A stretch of DNA of 64,000 nucleotides from Rhododendron vialii (taxonomy: Eukaryota; Streptophyta; Magnoliopsida; Ericales; Ericaceae), in assembly GCF_030253575.1 (NCBI RefSeq), contig NC_080566.1, positions 33,752,001 through 33,816,000 on the forward strand, in the 5' to 3' direction. Each line of letters begins with the position of its first letter. The stretch's first letter is position 1. Of this stretch, positions 34,069-44,438 are shown one piece after another. Made by a program: the position numbers and the translations under genes. The notes beneath the pieces were generated by a model. That model was given only the letters and a program-made list of their open reading frames with translations. It did not search any database and had not been told where the DNA came from.

Positions 34069-34320
34069 ATGCACCCCTCAAAATGTTATGAATTGTAGAG
34101 AAAATGTTATGAATCGTATTGTTAAAAAATTACGAACCATATAAAAGTTACAAGATACATCAAAACGTTATGAATCATAATGATAATGTTACGAATCATA
34201 CTGTTGAAAGGTTATGAATTCTAGAACAAAAGTTACGAAACACACTAAAATATTATGAATGAACCATAAAATAAGTGCATATGGTACTCCATTTTTAGGG
34301 GTGCGTATTGTAGATTTTCC
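34069..34320. repeat. Repeat invaded by the MULE, with gttatgaat motifs
   Basis: tgcacccctcaaaatg at the left and ccatttttaggggtgcg at the right are inverted. Between them gttatgaat / gttacgaa recurs about every 20-30 bp. The MULE target site coincides with its left edge, so the MULE inserted at or beside this element's end. Confidence 0.5.
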
Positions 34321-34714
34321 CAACAATCTAACATATTAACCACTAACGTTTTTATTTATTTATATAACTCAGCTATGCAAGCCAGTTTAAGCGCACCGTG
34401 ATTAATCTTGGGGCCCAATCCTACCGCTCATTTGCGGGGAGTCCAATTAAAATCGGAGCAATAGCTCAATATGAACGGAGCCCCAAAGAAGTTGATATCG
34501 TGTGTGAGATTTCGACCCTGAGACATTAGGATAAAAGAAACTCTTAAATCTCAGACCTTCACCGGTACCGGACCAAGTGACCAACCTTTGGGGTTAACCA
34601 CTAACGCTACTTTGTAAAAAAAAAAAAATTGTAATCTAACCTTTGGGATATCGGCAGTTCACTAGATCATCGAGCAATAAATACCAGTGCTTATGAAAGA
34701 CCAGCAGCTAGTTG
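34321..34714. other. Intergenic spacer between two MULEs
   Basis: Contains a GC-richer block (34400-34600) with ggggcccaatcc and accggtaccggacc segments; not identified. Confidence 0.4.
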
Positions 34715-35275
34715 GGACGCCGAGTCCCGAAATTACAGCCCCTCAAAACGCCGTCATTTTGAGGTAATTTGGGAATTCTCGCCTAAAGAACACGTGAGCC
34801 CCTCTCTCTCTCACAGTAACACACAAGCTCTCTCCCTCTATCTCCTCGTCGTTTTCTTCTCCAAGAACTGAACTACACTATGGAGTACTCAATAATAAAA
34901 ATATCATCCCCTTATCGTTGATTTATTATTGTCATCATGCAAAAGGATTTTACTCCGAAAATTCATTTCTGAATCAGTTCTTACATGAAAAAAAATACTC
35001 TTCGCTAAGAACTTCATTTGAGAAGGGATAAATTCGAATCTCGATTCTTCTAATTGTGAAAGGTGAGAGAACCCACCGTATGTCTATCGAATCTTGTGTT
35101 CCTAAGCGAAATCCAGATAAATCTATGTTTTCTCAATCAATTAGCAAACCAGAAAGAATCACAAGAACCAATAAAAATCCAATCAAAGATAAAGTCTAAT
35201 ACCAGAGAGCAAACATATATAAAATCTTCAATTCGATTACAATCATGAACACGAAACCCTCCAAAAAAAATAAAA

Positions 35276-35376
35276 AACAGAGATCAAATCCTTGTTGTTT
35301 CGGGCCGAATTGCCCCATACTAAGAATTTCTCAAAGCTCTTGGACTTGTTTTCAACTCACATCTTCTTTCATTACT

Positions 35377-35380
<4 letters not shown>
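35276..35380 (+). repeat. Direct repeat inside the MULE, copy 1 (interrupted)
   Basis: cagagatcaaatccttgttg ... ttcattacttatata matches 36295-36400. Its continuation resumes at 36229-36290 (tttgtcttcagatcaaatg), so the 850 bp between is an insertion. Confidence 0.7.

Positions 35381-35383
<3 letters not shown>

Positions 35384-35412
<29 letters not shown>
35384..35412 (+). repeat. TA microsatellite 1
   Basis: Perfect TA repeat bordering foldback copy 1. Confidence 0.9.
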
Positions 35413-35415
<3 letters not shown>

Positions 35416-35424
35416 TCATTTTTT

Positions 35425-35775
35425 CAAATGAGGAGGTCCTTATTTTAGATAAAATAAGGATCTCTTCATTTCTCCGATTTTCCGTTCGAATTACAATGAT
35501 CCGAGCCGCTCAATATGTTCAGAACGTGATTTTGAGAGTACGCGTGAGGAATCAACAAAAAAAATGACCAGAAAGGGCTTCATCCAAGCAGTTTTTATTT
35601 GAACCGTTCGATAAAAAATAAAAAAAACTGATCGGATGAAGCCTTTCCGGTTATTTTTTTTTGTTGATTTCTCGCGAGTACCCTTAAAATTACGTTCTGA
35701 ATACATTGAGCGGCTTGGATCATCGAAATTTTATCGGAAAAGGGAGGTCCTTATTTTATTAAGTTAAGGAGGTCC
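35425..35775. mobile_element. Foldback element, copy 1
   Basis: Two arms of about 165 bp are inverted copies: gaggaggtccttatttt ... atgatccgagccgctcaata ... gggcttcatccaagcagttt, and the complement in 35600-35775. RNA from either strand would form a long hairpin. A sister copy lies at 35820-36160. Confidence 0.75.
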
Positions 35776-35780
35776 TTAGG

Positions 35781-35788
<8 letters not shown>

Positions 35789-35816
<28 letters not shown>
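35789..35816 (+). repeat. TA microsatellite 2
   Basis: Perfect TA repeat between the two foldback copies. Confidence 0.9.
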
Positions 35817-35819
<3 letters not shown>

Positions 35820-35821
<2 letters not shown>

Positions 35822-36160
35822 GTTCCGGTGAGGGATCCCTCATTTTATTAAAATGCGGGACTCCCCTTCCCGATTGAATTTCAATGATCCGAGCCGCTCA
35901 AAGTAATCAGAACGTGATTTTAAGGGTCTTCGTGAGAAATCAGCAAAAAAAAAGACCGAAAAGGGCTTCATCCGAGCAGTTTTCATTGAACGGTTCAAAA
36001 AAAACTGCTCGGATGACGCCCTTTCCGATCATTTTTTTTGCTTATTTCTCGCAATAACCCTTAAAATTACGTTCTGCACACATTGAACGGTTCGGATTTT
36101 CAAAATTTGATCGGGAAATGAAAGTCCCTCATTTTGTTAAAATGAGGGATCCCTCACTTG
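35820..36160. mobile_element. Foldback element, copy 2
   Basis: Same plan as copy 1: gagggatccctcattttatt, atgatccgagccgctcaaag, gggcttcatccgagcagttt, then the inverted arm ending aatgagggatccctcactt. It has diverged from copy 1, so this is not a simple recent duplication. Confidence 0.75.
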
Positions 36161-36163
36161 AAA

Positions 36164-36166
<3 letters not shown>

Positions 36167-36227
<61 letters not shown>
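36167..36227 (+). repeat. TC then TA compound microsatellite
   Basis: (TC)n 36167-36195 runs into (TA)n 36195-36227, right of foldback copy 2. Confidence 0.9.
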
Positions 36228-36231
<4 letters not shown>

Positions 36232-36292
36232 TGTCTTCAGATCAAATGTATAATCTGAGTACTCAGATTGTTCTAGTTCTTCTTTGGTAGTA

Positions 36293-36465
36293 CAAACAGA
36301 GATCAAATCCTTGTTGTTTAGGGCCAAATTACCCCATACGAAGAATTCGTCAAAACTCTTGGACTTGTCTTCATCTCAAATCTTCTTTCATTACTCATAT
36401 CTTTAATTTGTCTTCGGATCAAATGGTTAATTTTATTACTCAGATTGTTCTGGTTCTTCTTTGGT
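36293..36465 (+). repeat. Direct repeat inside the MULE, copy 2 (uninterrupted)
   Basis: cagagatcaaatccttgttg through taatttgtcttcggatcaaa and gttctggttcttctttggta; the intact form of the unit split at 35380/36229. Confidence 0.7.
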
Positions 36466-36750
36466 AATATTGCTGCTCATGTACCTCTTTGGAGATGGAT
36501 GAAAAAAATTCGTGGGGTTGAAGGGTGAGGTGGAGGAAGAAAAGTTGGAGAAGAATACAGAAAAATGACAAGGGGTCTTTTAGAGAGAGAGAGAGAGAGT
36601 GGGCCTGTGTGTTACTGTGAGAGAGGGAGGGCTCACGTGTTATTTAGGGGAGGATTCCCAAATTGCCACAAAACGACGACGTTTTAAGGGACAGTAGTTT
36701 CCAGCGAGTTTTACAAAACTCGCTGCAGGGACTCGGCGTCCGCTACGTTG

Positions 36751-37555
36751 TATTTGATGGGATTGTTGTTTGATTTTTCTTTTTTTGTCCCTTGCCATAT
36801 TCATATGCAATGTTCGTTGGAAAGGGGTTTAATGCATGGGGCACGCCACTTTTATGAGGTATTGGGCCCCAACATCACCTATGACTAGATAGATGGTGAA
36901 GTGATGATCCAAAATTTACCAATAAAGTTGGCGGCCAGTGCTGTACTTTTCTTTCCCTGCTGGGTGATTAAAAGATGTGTGTGTGGTCTTCTATGTGGTG
37001 CAAAAATACGATACGTGACGGTAACATTTTGCGGTGTAAGTCGTTTATTTTATAGCTCTCGCTCGATGTAGCTTTCGTCTGTGCAAAATATTTCTTCCGT
37101 CTGGATTTAATAGTCATTTTTTGAAGTTCATGTTATTTTTCAATCGATTATATTTTTCAATTTATAATGTTTTACATGATTTTGAAAACATTGTATAATA
37201 AAACTAATCAACATCTATCAAATAAGATCCATATTCGATGAAATTCATTACGGATTCAAAGATATAACCTGTTTTTTAGCTGATTAAAATAGAATTAGGA
37301 ACAATTAAATCCGGAGGGAAAGAGTAAAATAGATTGATTGGAAATCAATAAAGATTTGATCAAATAAATATGTGATAAATACTCCAATGGTGATAAATAC
37401 TCCAAGGGAGTATATTTTCATAGGATGAATACATACCAATGGAGATTAAATTATTTACACCGTCGGTGTAAATAATACTACTGTCCAATTAACTTATTTT
37501 GTTATTGAGCGATAAAGACTTTGATATATACGTACTTACAAATGGAAGGATCGCT
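36751..37555. other. Intergenic, no gene seen
   Basis: AT-rich; no element with resolvable ends. Confidence 0.5.
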
Positions 37556-38736
37556 TAGGGCTGTAAATAAATCGAGCAGCTCATAAGTTCGGCTCGGCTC
37601 AGCTCAACTCGCTAACGCTCCACTTGGCTTTTTTACTAAACGAGCCGAAAACTCGAGTTTGAGCTAGGCTCATTTGACAAAAACTCGGCTCGTTAAGAGA
37701 GGCTCGACTCGAGCTTGGCTCGTTAAGGGAGGCTCGACTTGATTAAAGAGGCTTGTTTAGAACCTGTTTGATAAAATTGAAAACTGAAAAATTAAATACT
37801 GAATTCTGAATTTTTTAAGCTAAAAACTATTTGATAAACATATTAAGTACTGAATTAAAAAAAATGATGAATTAATTTTAGTTATGATTATCTCTTAATT
37901 TACTAATAGTAAAAAATGTACTTATGGTAATGTTGGAGTGGCGATTGTGGTGGTGATGGAGCTAGGGCGATGGTGGTGGTGGAGTGGTGAGGGTGGGGAT
38001 GGAGTGACAGTGGTGGTAGTGTTGGAGTGGTGGCGGTGTAATGGTGGCAATGAGTGGTGGCAGTAGAGTGGTGGTTGTGCAATGGTGGCGTTTTGGTGGT
38101 GGCGGTGGCGGCGTGGTAGTGGTGATGGTAGTGTGGTGGTGGGTTGGAGTGATGGTGGCGGTGGTGGTAGTGAAGCGGTGGAGTGGTGGTTGTGCAATGG
38201 TGGCGTTGTGGTGGTAGTCGTGGCGGCAGCGGCGTGGTAGTGATGGATTTGTAGTGAGTGGTGGTTGTGCAATAGTGGCGTTGTGGTGCGCGGAGGTGAT
38301 GGTGTGGTGGTAGTAGTGTGGTGGGGGTAGAAGTGGCAGTGGAGTAGTGGTGGTGGCGGCGGCGGCGGTGGAGTGGTGGTGGTGGTGGATGGTTGTAAGT
38401 AGTGGCGATGGAGTGATGGTACGTTGTGCAATGGTGGCAGCGGCGTGGTAGTGGTTGTGGTGGTGTGATGGTGGGCTGGAGTGGTGGTGTTGTAGTGGTG
38501 GTGATGGTATGATCGTTGAATGCAAGTACACAAAAATCCAGCCATGTAAAATGTGGTTATCAAACCTACTGAATCACGTATTACTTAAGTGATTCAGTTT
38601 GAATTTAGGTTATCAAACAAGCCTTCAGTAAGTGACTAAGCTCCATCTGCTCGTTAAGGCTCAAGTTTTTGGCTTGTTTAGTAAACAAGTCGAGCTCGAT
38701 CTCGATAAAGTTCGGCTCAGCTCATTTACAGTCCTA
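37556..38736. mobile_element. hAT-like 'GCTCG' element (family R4), copy 2, split
   Basis: Left part 37556-37747 starts tagggctgtaaat. The right part, about 38626-38736, ends atttacagtccta. Both are full of gctcg motifs like 21535-21763. About 880 bp of other DNA (37748-38625) separates them. Confidence 0.6.
37748..38625. mobile_element. MITE-like insert carrying a GTGG minisatellite
   Basis: Ends are inverted: aacctgtttgataaaattga at the left and the complement of ggttatcaaacaagcctt at the right, typical of 'CTGTTTGATAA' MITEs. The middle (37935-38520) is a degenerate ggtggtggagtggtgg minisatellite. Reverse-strand frames of 190-210 codons here are only Thr/His/Pro low complexity. Confidence 0.55.
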
Positions 38737-38848
38737 TTTAATACGCTATAGCGATTGATTAATTCTCTTATCCTAAAGACAAAATTAAAAAATTCGAGAA
38801 AGGGTTACAATTTTGTTTCTTTTAACTAAATTTGATTAACAAAAAGTC

Positions 38849-39124
38849 TAATGGTACCGACCAAACTCCTACCGAAATCGTATCGACGGCCATGCTGGGC
38901 CATCTTCGGCCACCGGACGATCAATTTGAGCTGTCCAAAAATACTAAAAATATACATAAAAAATAAGGTGCTTGATCCAACCATCCTATACAATCGGATG
39001 CCGTTGCCCCCTCGTTTTTTTTTTTTTTGAATTTTTGGACGGCTCGGATCAGCCGTCCGGTGGCCGGCGACGGTCTGACGCGACAGTTGGTACGATTTCG
39101 GTTGGCTAATGGTCGGTACCATTA
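38849..39124. mobile_element. Inverted-repeat (MITE-like) element
   Basis: Ends taatggtaccgacc and ggtcggtaccatta are perfect complements. Arms of about 95 bp include ccgaaatcgta and ggccaccggac. 276 bp, non-coding; no clear TSD seen. Confidence 0.65.
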
Positions 39125-39379
39125 GCAGGACTCTTTGATTAAAGCACCCTTTCCCCCCTAAAAATCATGAAATTATTTACTCCATATTTTTTGCTTGTCT
39201 ACGAAAATGTGAGTATTTAAGCAGACAACATAGAAACGATGAGAGTGAGGTGGTCTCCCTCTCCCTCTTGCAAATTTAATTAATGATTGAGACATAAAGT
39301 TGTTTCTCAGTTGTTTAGACTGAATTTGACATAGCTCCTACTACCTTTATTAATATCGATATGAAAACTCTCGTTTTTG

Positions 39380-40323
39380 GCAAAGACGTGGATGCGTAGT
39401 GCGCGGGCGTGTTAAGACTTGTAGTGCTTAACTTTTGATGAAGATTTCCGTGAATCTTGACTTCTAACGTATGAGCGATTGCGTGTGACCTAAAGGTTAA
39501 AGATCACAATATGGTTCGTTACTTGCCACACGGTCATGGACTTAAAATTTCCTGGTCGTATAGGAAATGGACGTAGAAACGTGAACTTTATTACTCCGGG
39601 ATAATAAAGTTTGTACAAGAAAAGAAAAAGATCCAAACTACTTGATGAAGTAAGTTTAAATGAGGTTTGAGCACGAGGTACTCGATAGGCTACTTTGCTG
39701 AAAGTAGGAAAGTATGCTTCGCTGGGAAGGCTTTGGTCGTAAGCGTTGAGTTTTGATTGGTATTGGACCCGTTTTTCATCTTGTAAACTTGTATTTATAG
39801 GCACAGCAGTAAGCTGATTCAGGCCTGAATCCAAATCCAATTTTGCACCACAAGCCGCCAAGTGTCCCATGATGCTCCCACTTTCATGCATGCAAGATCA
39901 TGGGCAGTTTTCAGCAGTTAATAGCAGTTTGAAATAGATCATGGGTGACATGGCAAGCAACTCCCCACTATCCCTCTTTGTAGGCATTTGACACATGGCC
40001 AATTGACTTAGTCAATTGGCCTTTGATCTTTAAAAGTAACTGCCTCCAGGAAGTAACTACTTCCCCTAAAACCGTGGACCTCATCACGTGAGCCAATCAA
40101 CGTTTTCTTCGTGGGCCAAACCGTGGGCTAGCTTCCCAAAAGATCTTGGGCCACGTGTTCACATGGGCTGCGCTCTTCTTGGGCCCAATTGTGATAGGAA
40201 AAAACCGGCGGCCCAATACTTAAACGCCAATCAATTACAGATCTCGGCCCAATTTAATCAAAGAATTGATTAAATGGCCAATCACGGCTAGCCCGATCCG
40301 GGTGCCAAAAATGGATATAAACA
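39380..40323 (-). mobile_element. LTR remnant on the minus strand
   Basis: Minus-strand reading starts tgtttatatccatttttggc at 40323. It has a TATA box (gcctataaatacaag at about 39800) and a long leader with attatcccggagtaataaag, consistent with U3-R-U5. The left end is uncertain. No gag/pol is adjacent. Superfamily undecided. Confidence 0.45.
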
Positions 40324-41224
40324 CGATCTCAGGGCCGTATGGATGCAGGATAAGAATTAATAATATTAGTTATGAAGGAAAAATAAGATAGTATGAAGTA
40401 TTATGTAAAAAAGATGGGCCCATATTGAAATGACGGGAGAATTAAATAAAACTTGATTTGGATGAGGAATAAAATGAGAGGATAATGTTATTTTGTAATT
40501 GAAATGGAATAGAGAGGGGGTATTATCTGGAGATATTATGTAATAACACCCCAAAACCTCTCCATAAATAATCTCCCCACCGGGGGATATTAGGGGGTAC
40601 AAGAGAATTCGGGGCTTAACTAATACCCCCGACAAACTGTGTTTCCAAATTATGGCTTAACCATGGGCCACGGTCTTAGGAGGGGATATTACTAATATCC
40701 ATTTAGTAGCCCCCATCCAAACAGGCCGTAAATGTACAACCCAATGTGGAAGATTTTCTTTTTTCTTTCGCTGAATGGATATGCATACAGGCTATTCACG
40801 CATTCGTCAAGGAGTAATGTTCTAAGAGCATCCACAGTAAAATATCCAAAAATCAATAATCAAAAGTTACAAAATCATTTTTTGGTTATTCATTTAAGGG
40901 GTTGCTAGATCATCTATCAATATCAACTATTACTCAAACCAAGTATAAGATAATCCCCCTTTACCATATGCACATCTTATATATAATTTTTTTTTATCCA
41001 CTCAAAACTTTATCCGTCCAGCAAACGGCCTGCTAGTTTTGCCCCACCAAGCATTTTTTTTGGAGGATGAACTTTCATCTAGAAAATAAATCTCCAATTT
41101 TGTTTCACAAAAAGTAAAAAAATTGTTTGGATTGATGTACAATTTTACTTCAGCTCGTAGCTTATTCGCTACAAAAGATTATTACATTTTGCAGAGAATT
41201 TGCGTTCGAGCCACTAAATAAGAA
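40324..41224. other. Intergenic with a partial Harbinger-type MITE
   Basis: 40825-40930 starts taagagcatccacagtaaaa and resembles the left half of the MITEs at 24225-25362. No gene. Confidence 0.45.
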
Positions 41225-41560
41225 TTGAAACACTTAATTTTTTAACTATATTTTTTAATATATAAACGGTGTAAAAAAATAAGTGTTCAAATTTTCAATC
41301 CATTTGATCCAGTGCGAATATCTTATTTTTCTGATCATTTTATCTTTAATGGTCATAATGGATTTTTGGCTCTAAGGTCTTTCAATAAGCACTCTAAGAG
41401 AGCCTGAAACTAAATAAGGAGTCTTCGGATGCTCGTTGAAAGGCCTTATAGTCAAAAATTCATTACGACTATCTAAGATAAAATGATCAAAAAAATAAGA
41501 TCTTCGCACCGGTTCAACCGGATTAAAAATTAAAGCACTTAATTTTTTAATCATATTTTT
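41225..41560. mobile_element. Foldback element
   Basis: Left arm ttgaaacacttaatttttta ... ttttctgatcattttatctt ... ggtctttcaataagcactct. The right arm is its complement ending cggattaaaaattaaagcac. Part of the interior also resembles the middle of the element at 51879-52465. Confidence 0.55.
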
Positions 41561-41716
41561 CCGTTAGTTTCGTTAACGGTGTTAACGATTTTACCAATTT
41601 GAAACGTAAAACAAACTATATGGACGAAATTAAGACAACCGTAAAACTAGAGAAACGACTATGGAAATTTGCCCTATAATTTACGTGAACAAATGATACA
41701 CGGCATGTTCAGCAAT

Positions 41717-41859
41717 GCCAGTGTATGGTTCACCAATGCCCTGTAAACTTTCTCACCTTCATTTCTAATGAAATGGCAGCGTATGGTTCACAACCAATGC
41801 CCTGTAAACTCTCTCACCTTCATTTCTAATGCAATGGCAGCGTATGGTTCACCAATGCC
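41717..41859 (+). repeat. Tandem repeat, about 2.4 units of about 61 bp
   Basis: gtatggttcaccaatgccct ... gtaaactctctcaccttcat ... atttctaatgcaatggcagc repeated with few changes. Confidence 0.8.
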
Positions 41860-41954
41860 TGTCCTCTTTGTGGGGCCCAATTCATTTTGGTAGTAATAAA
41901 AAGAATTTATATGGGAGGGGCCCCTTTATCCATCCATATGCTATATCTCTTTCA

Positions 41955-42190
41955 ATCAAGGCATGTTCGGTCCGTTTGGCTTTCTTTCTAAATTTTCTTT
42001 TTTTAAAAGAAAGTAATTTCAAATTTAAATATAACGAAAATAAAAAAAAATTGATTTATTTTGCACCGTTTTAAAATATCTCAATGAGATCTATCAAACA
42101 AGATTTATATTGGTAGAAAAATTATTTGCGTAAACACATAATTTTTGAACTTGAAATTACCTTCTTTTTTAAAAAGTTTCTTTTTCAAAA
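41955..42190. repeat. Family R5 MITE-like repeat, copy 3
   Basis: Contains atctcaatgagatctatcaa and the ttgaaattaccttctttttt end as in 26692-26931. Confidence 0.45.
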
Positions 42191-43368
42191 AAAGTGGAAC
42201 ACCCTCTCAGTTGAGCCTGTGAAACTCTGCATTTAGGGAGGATGAATTCGACAAAAGGAAAATGACGGTCAATGACGTATTTTGATAATTAATACCCGCC
42301 AATGACATGCTAAGAACATTAGTTAATGATGAAAATATTCTTGGCGGGTATTAATTATTAAAACACGTCATGGACAGTTATTTTCCCTTCAACATTTTGG
42401 GCCCTAGAGTGGCAACTCAATTGGGCCTGTGATCAGAACAGTTTGGGCCCGTGGCCGAGGTACATTTGGACTTGCCCAAAACCTATGAGCCCAAGGGGAA
42501 GAGGAAGAGGTTTTTCATGGACCTACCAAGGTGAAGAGGTTTTTCATTTGAATTGATTATTTTTTCATTTCATGAACAAAAATGAACTGTAATATAGATC
42601 TAAATTGAAACATGACAAAGAGAAAGGGAAAGCTCATTTGACCGGATCGGGAAGGGAAATAATCGAGGTGCGCGTAAGTTAGCTCGAACACTCATGACCG
42701 TCGGGAAAAAAAGGCACGAGACCTAAACCACCAAAGAAGAACAAGTGCAGCCTTTTGTTTTGGAAATTGATATTCGTGCTCCCTTTTTTATTGATGGTGT
42801 TCCATTTTCTTCATGAACTTCAAGTTAAAAAGAGAGCGCCATCAGTAAAAAATAAAGCGCGAATATCAATTCCCTTTGTTTTTAAGATCTCATATGAGAA
42901 AACGACAACCTTTTGCGAAAGCAATGAATGAGCAAAGGACAAAAGGAAAGATTTCCACCTTTAAATTTTGGAAAGGCAAAAACACGTGAATCTATACTCT
43001 TCCACACACGAAAAGACAAGATTATAAATTCACATTATAAGAAGACAAAATAGAAAGAGCGTGATTCTACAAAGAGGGGGCGTGTGAAAATCACTACCCA
43101 TGTTCTTTATACTTCAGTATAATCGCTTTTCGCCATCCAGCAAAATGATCAAACATGGAGCCGGCAAGACAAAAGTAGCAGCCGGGGCACTGAGTGAACA
43201 TGATTTGGTAATGAAGGTTTCTTCTTAAAAGATTGTTCATGTTCATACAAGAATGGCATCGAGTGAACATGATTTGGTGGGAATCCCAAGGGATTTAAGA
43301 CCCGGCGGACAAGACCAGTGATTTAAGGGTCTGCTTCATCTCTAGATAAATTTTTTTTTTTTAAGTGT
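42191..43368. other. Intergenic, with a short inverted repeat
   Basis: 42285-42300 ttaatacccgccaa and 42335-42352 ttggcgggtattaatt form a hairpin about 40 bp apart. No gene is recognised in the rest. Confidence 0.5.
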
Positions 43369-44438
43369 TATCAACTATTTCGAGGTCAATTCACACATAT
43401 CTTAAACTTGTTCGTTTAGGGGTCTCAAAATTTCTGTGCATATTCTCCAATAGAGTTTCTCTATCTATCTATCTCTTTCCACTCATTATTTGTAAAAACT
43501 TTCCTTAAAACCCAAATCGAATAGGTTGAATTTGTCCTGATTTTAATTAGGCCCACCTCCATTGGACGATATGATTGGTTCTTTAGAAATTAGGAGAGGT
43601 CTCAGCTCATTTCGCGGAAGGTAATCCGTGGTTAGCGGAAGTCAAATTAAAGCATATTTTACCTTGTTAATTTGAACTTATCTAAACTATTATTGGCACT
43701 TAAATTATGAGCTAAAATTGTGCCAAACACATATTGTCTTTGCGCTTTCTCGGGTTTGAGCTGGGGTCTGTTGGGATTTTCTACTACCTGGATCTATATT
43801 GGTTCCTAATCAAGGCGTTTCGTCGGTCTTGCTTCTGCAAAGGTGCCTGTGTCGAAGTCTTGATAGTTTTGGTTCATTCTTGTATCTCTAATAGAATCTG
43901 TATTGTCTTCGGACTTGTTATAGAATGAAATTGATATTTTCAAGAAAAAGAAAAGAAGAGATTCTTGGATCGATTTAACAACCACCATAAACAGCTACTT
44001 AATTAAAAATTTCAACAAACATTTACATCATTAACTTTAATGTGCACTAGTTGCAATAATTGCGCTGCTTTATTTTCCACTGTTCACATTACAATATATG
44101 GGGGTAATTCTGCATGAAACACATTACAAATCAGTACATATCGAGCGTATGATCATTCCAATGTGAGAACTTTAAGAATCCAATTCCACAGTTGAGCATT
44201 TGGATCGGGCACCAACATCCCTCCCTCAATCTGACAATTGATTTTCGTTGACATTTTGTAATTCCCTGTGAAAAGATCTACTCGTGGACATTTTTTTCTT
44301 TCACTTATCTTGACAATGAAAAATGCAATGGAGACCGAAATTGATTTTATACTGAACGATATGAATTTTCGTGTTTTTTTAAACTAATTTCAGTCCAAGT
44401 ACCATTGCTCTTCCTCTAAAAATAGACGGTTGCAATTA
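43369..44438. other. Duplicated 3' flank of DTX copy A
   Basis: From tatcaactatttcgagg onward this matches 54749-55491, the flank of copy B, with indels. It marks one edge of the roughly 8.5-kb duplicated unit. A third partial copy of its tcacattacaatatatggg segment is at about 54135-54190. No gene. Confidence 0.6.

Larger units (their letters stand above)
34715..36741. mobile_element. Non-autonomous MULE, 2027 bp
   Basis: Outer ends ggacgccgagtcc (34715) and its complement at 36729-36741. About 180 bp of inverted similarity follows on each side, including caatttgggaa, aacacgtgagccc and ctctcacagtaacacaca. The flanks gctagttg (34707-34714) and gctacgttg (36742-36750) agree apart from one missing base, fitting a 9-bp target duplication. 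It encodes no transposase. Inside is a tandem duplication whose first copy is interrupted by two foldback elements embedded in TA microsatellites. Confidence 0.75.

Noticed and set aside
34069-34320. CRISPR-like or satellite array from repeated gttatgaat motifs
   Set aside because: Spacing and sequence are irregular, the context is a plant nuclear repeat, and the block has MITE-like inverted ends.
37922-38563. Minus-strand open frame of 213 codons, rich in Thr, His and Pro
   Set aside because: It is the reverse reading of a GTGG minisatellite. Two frames are open at once and the composition is low complexity, with no start context or conserved domain.
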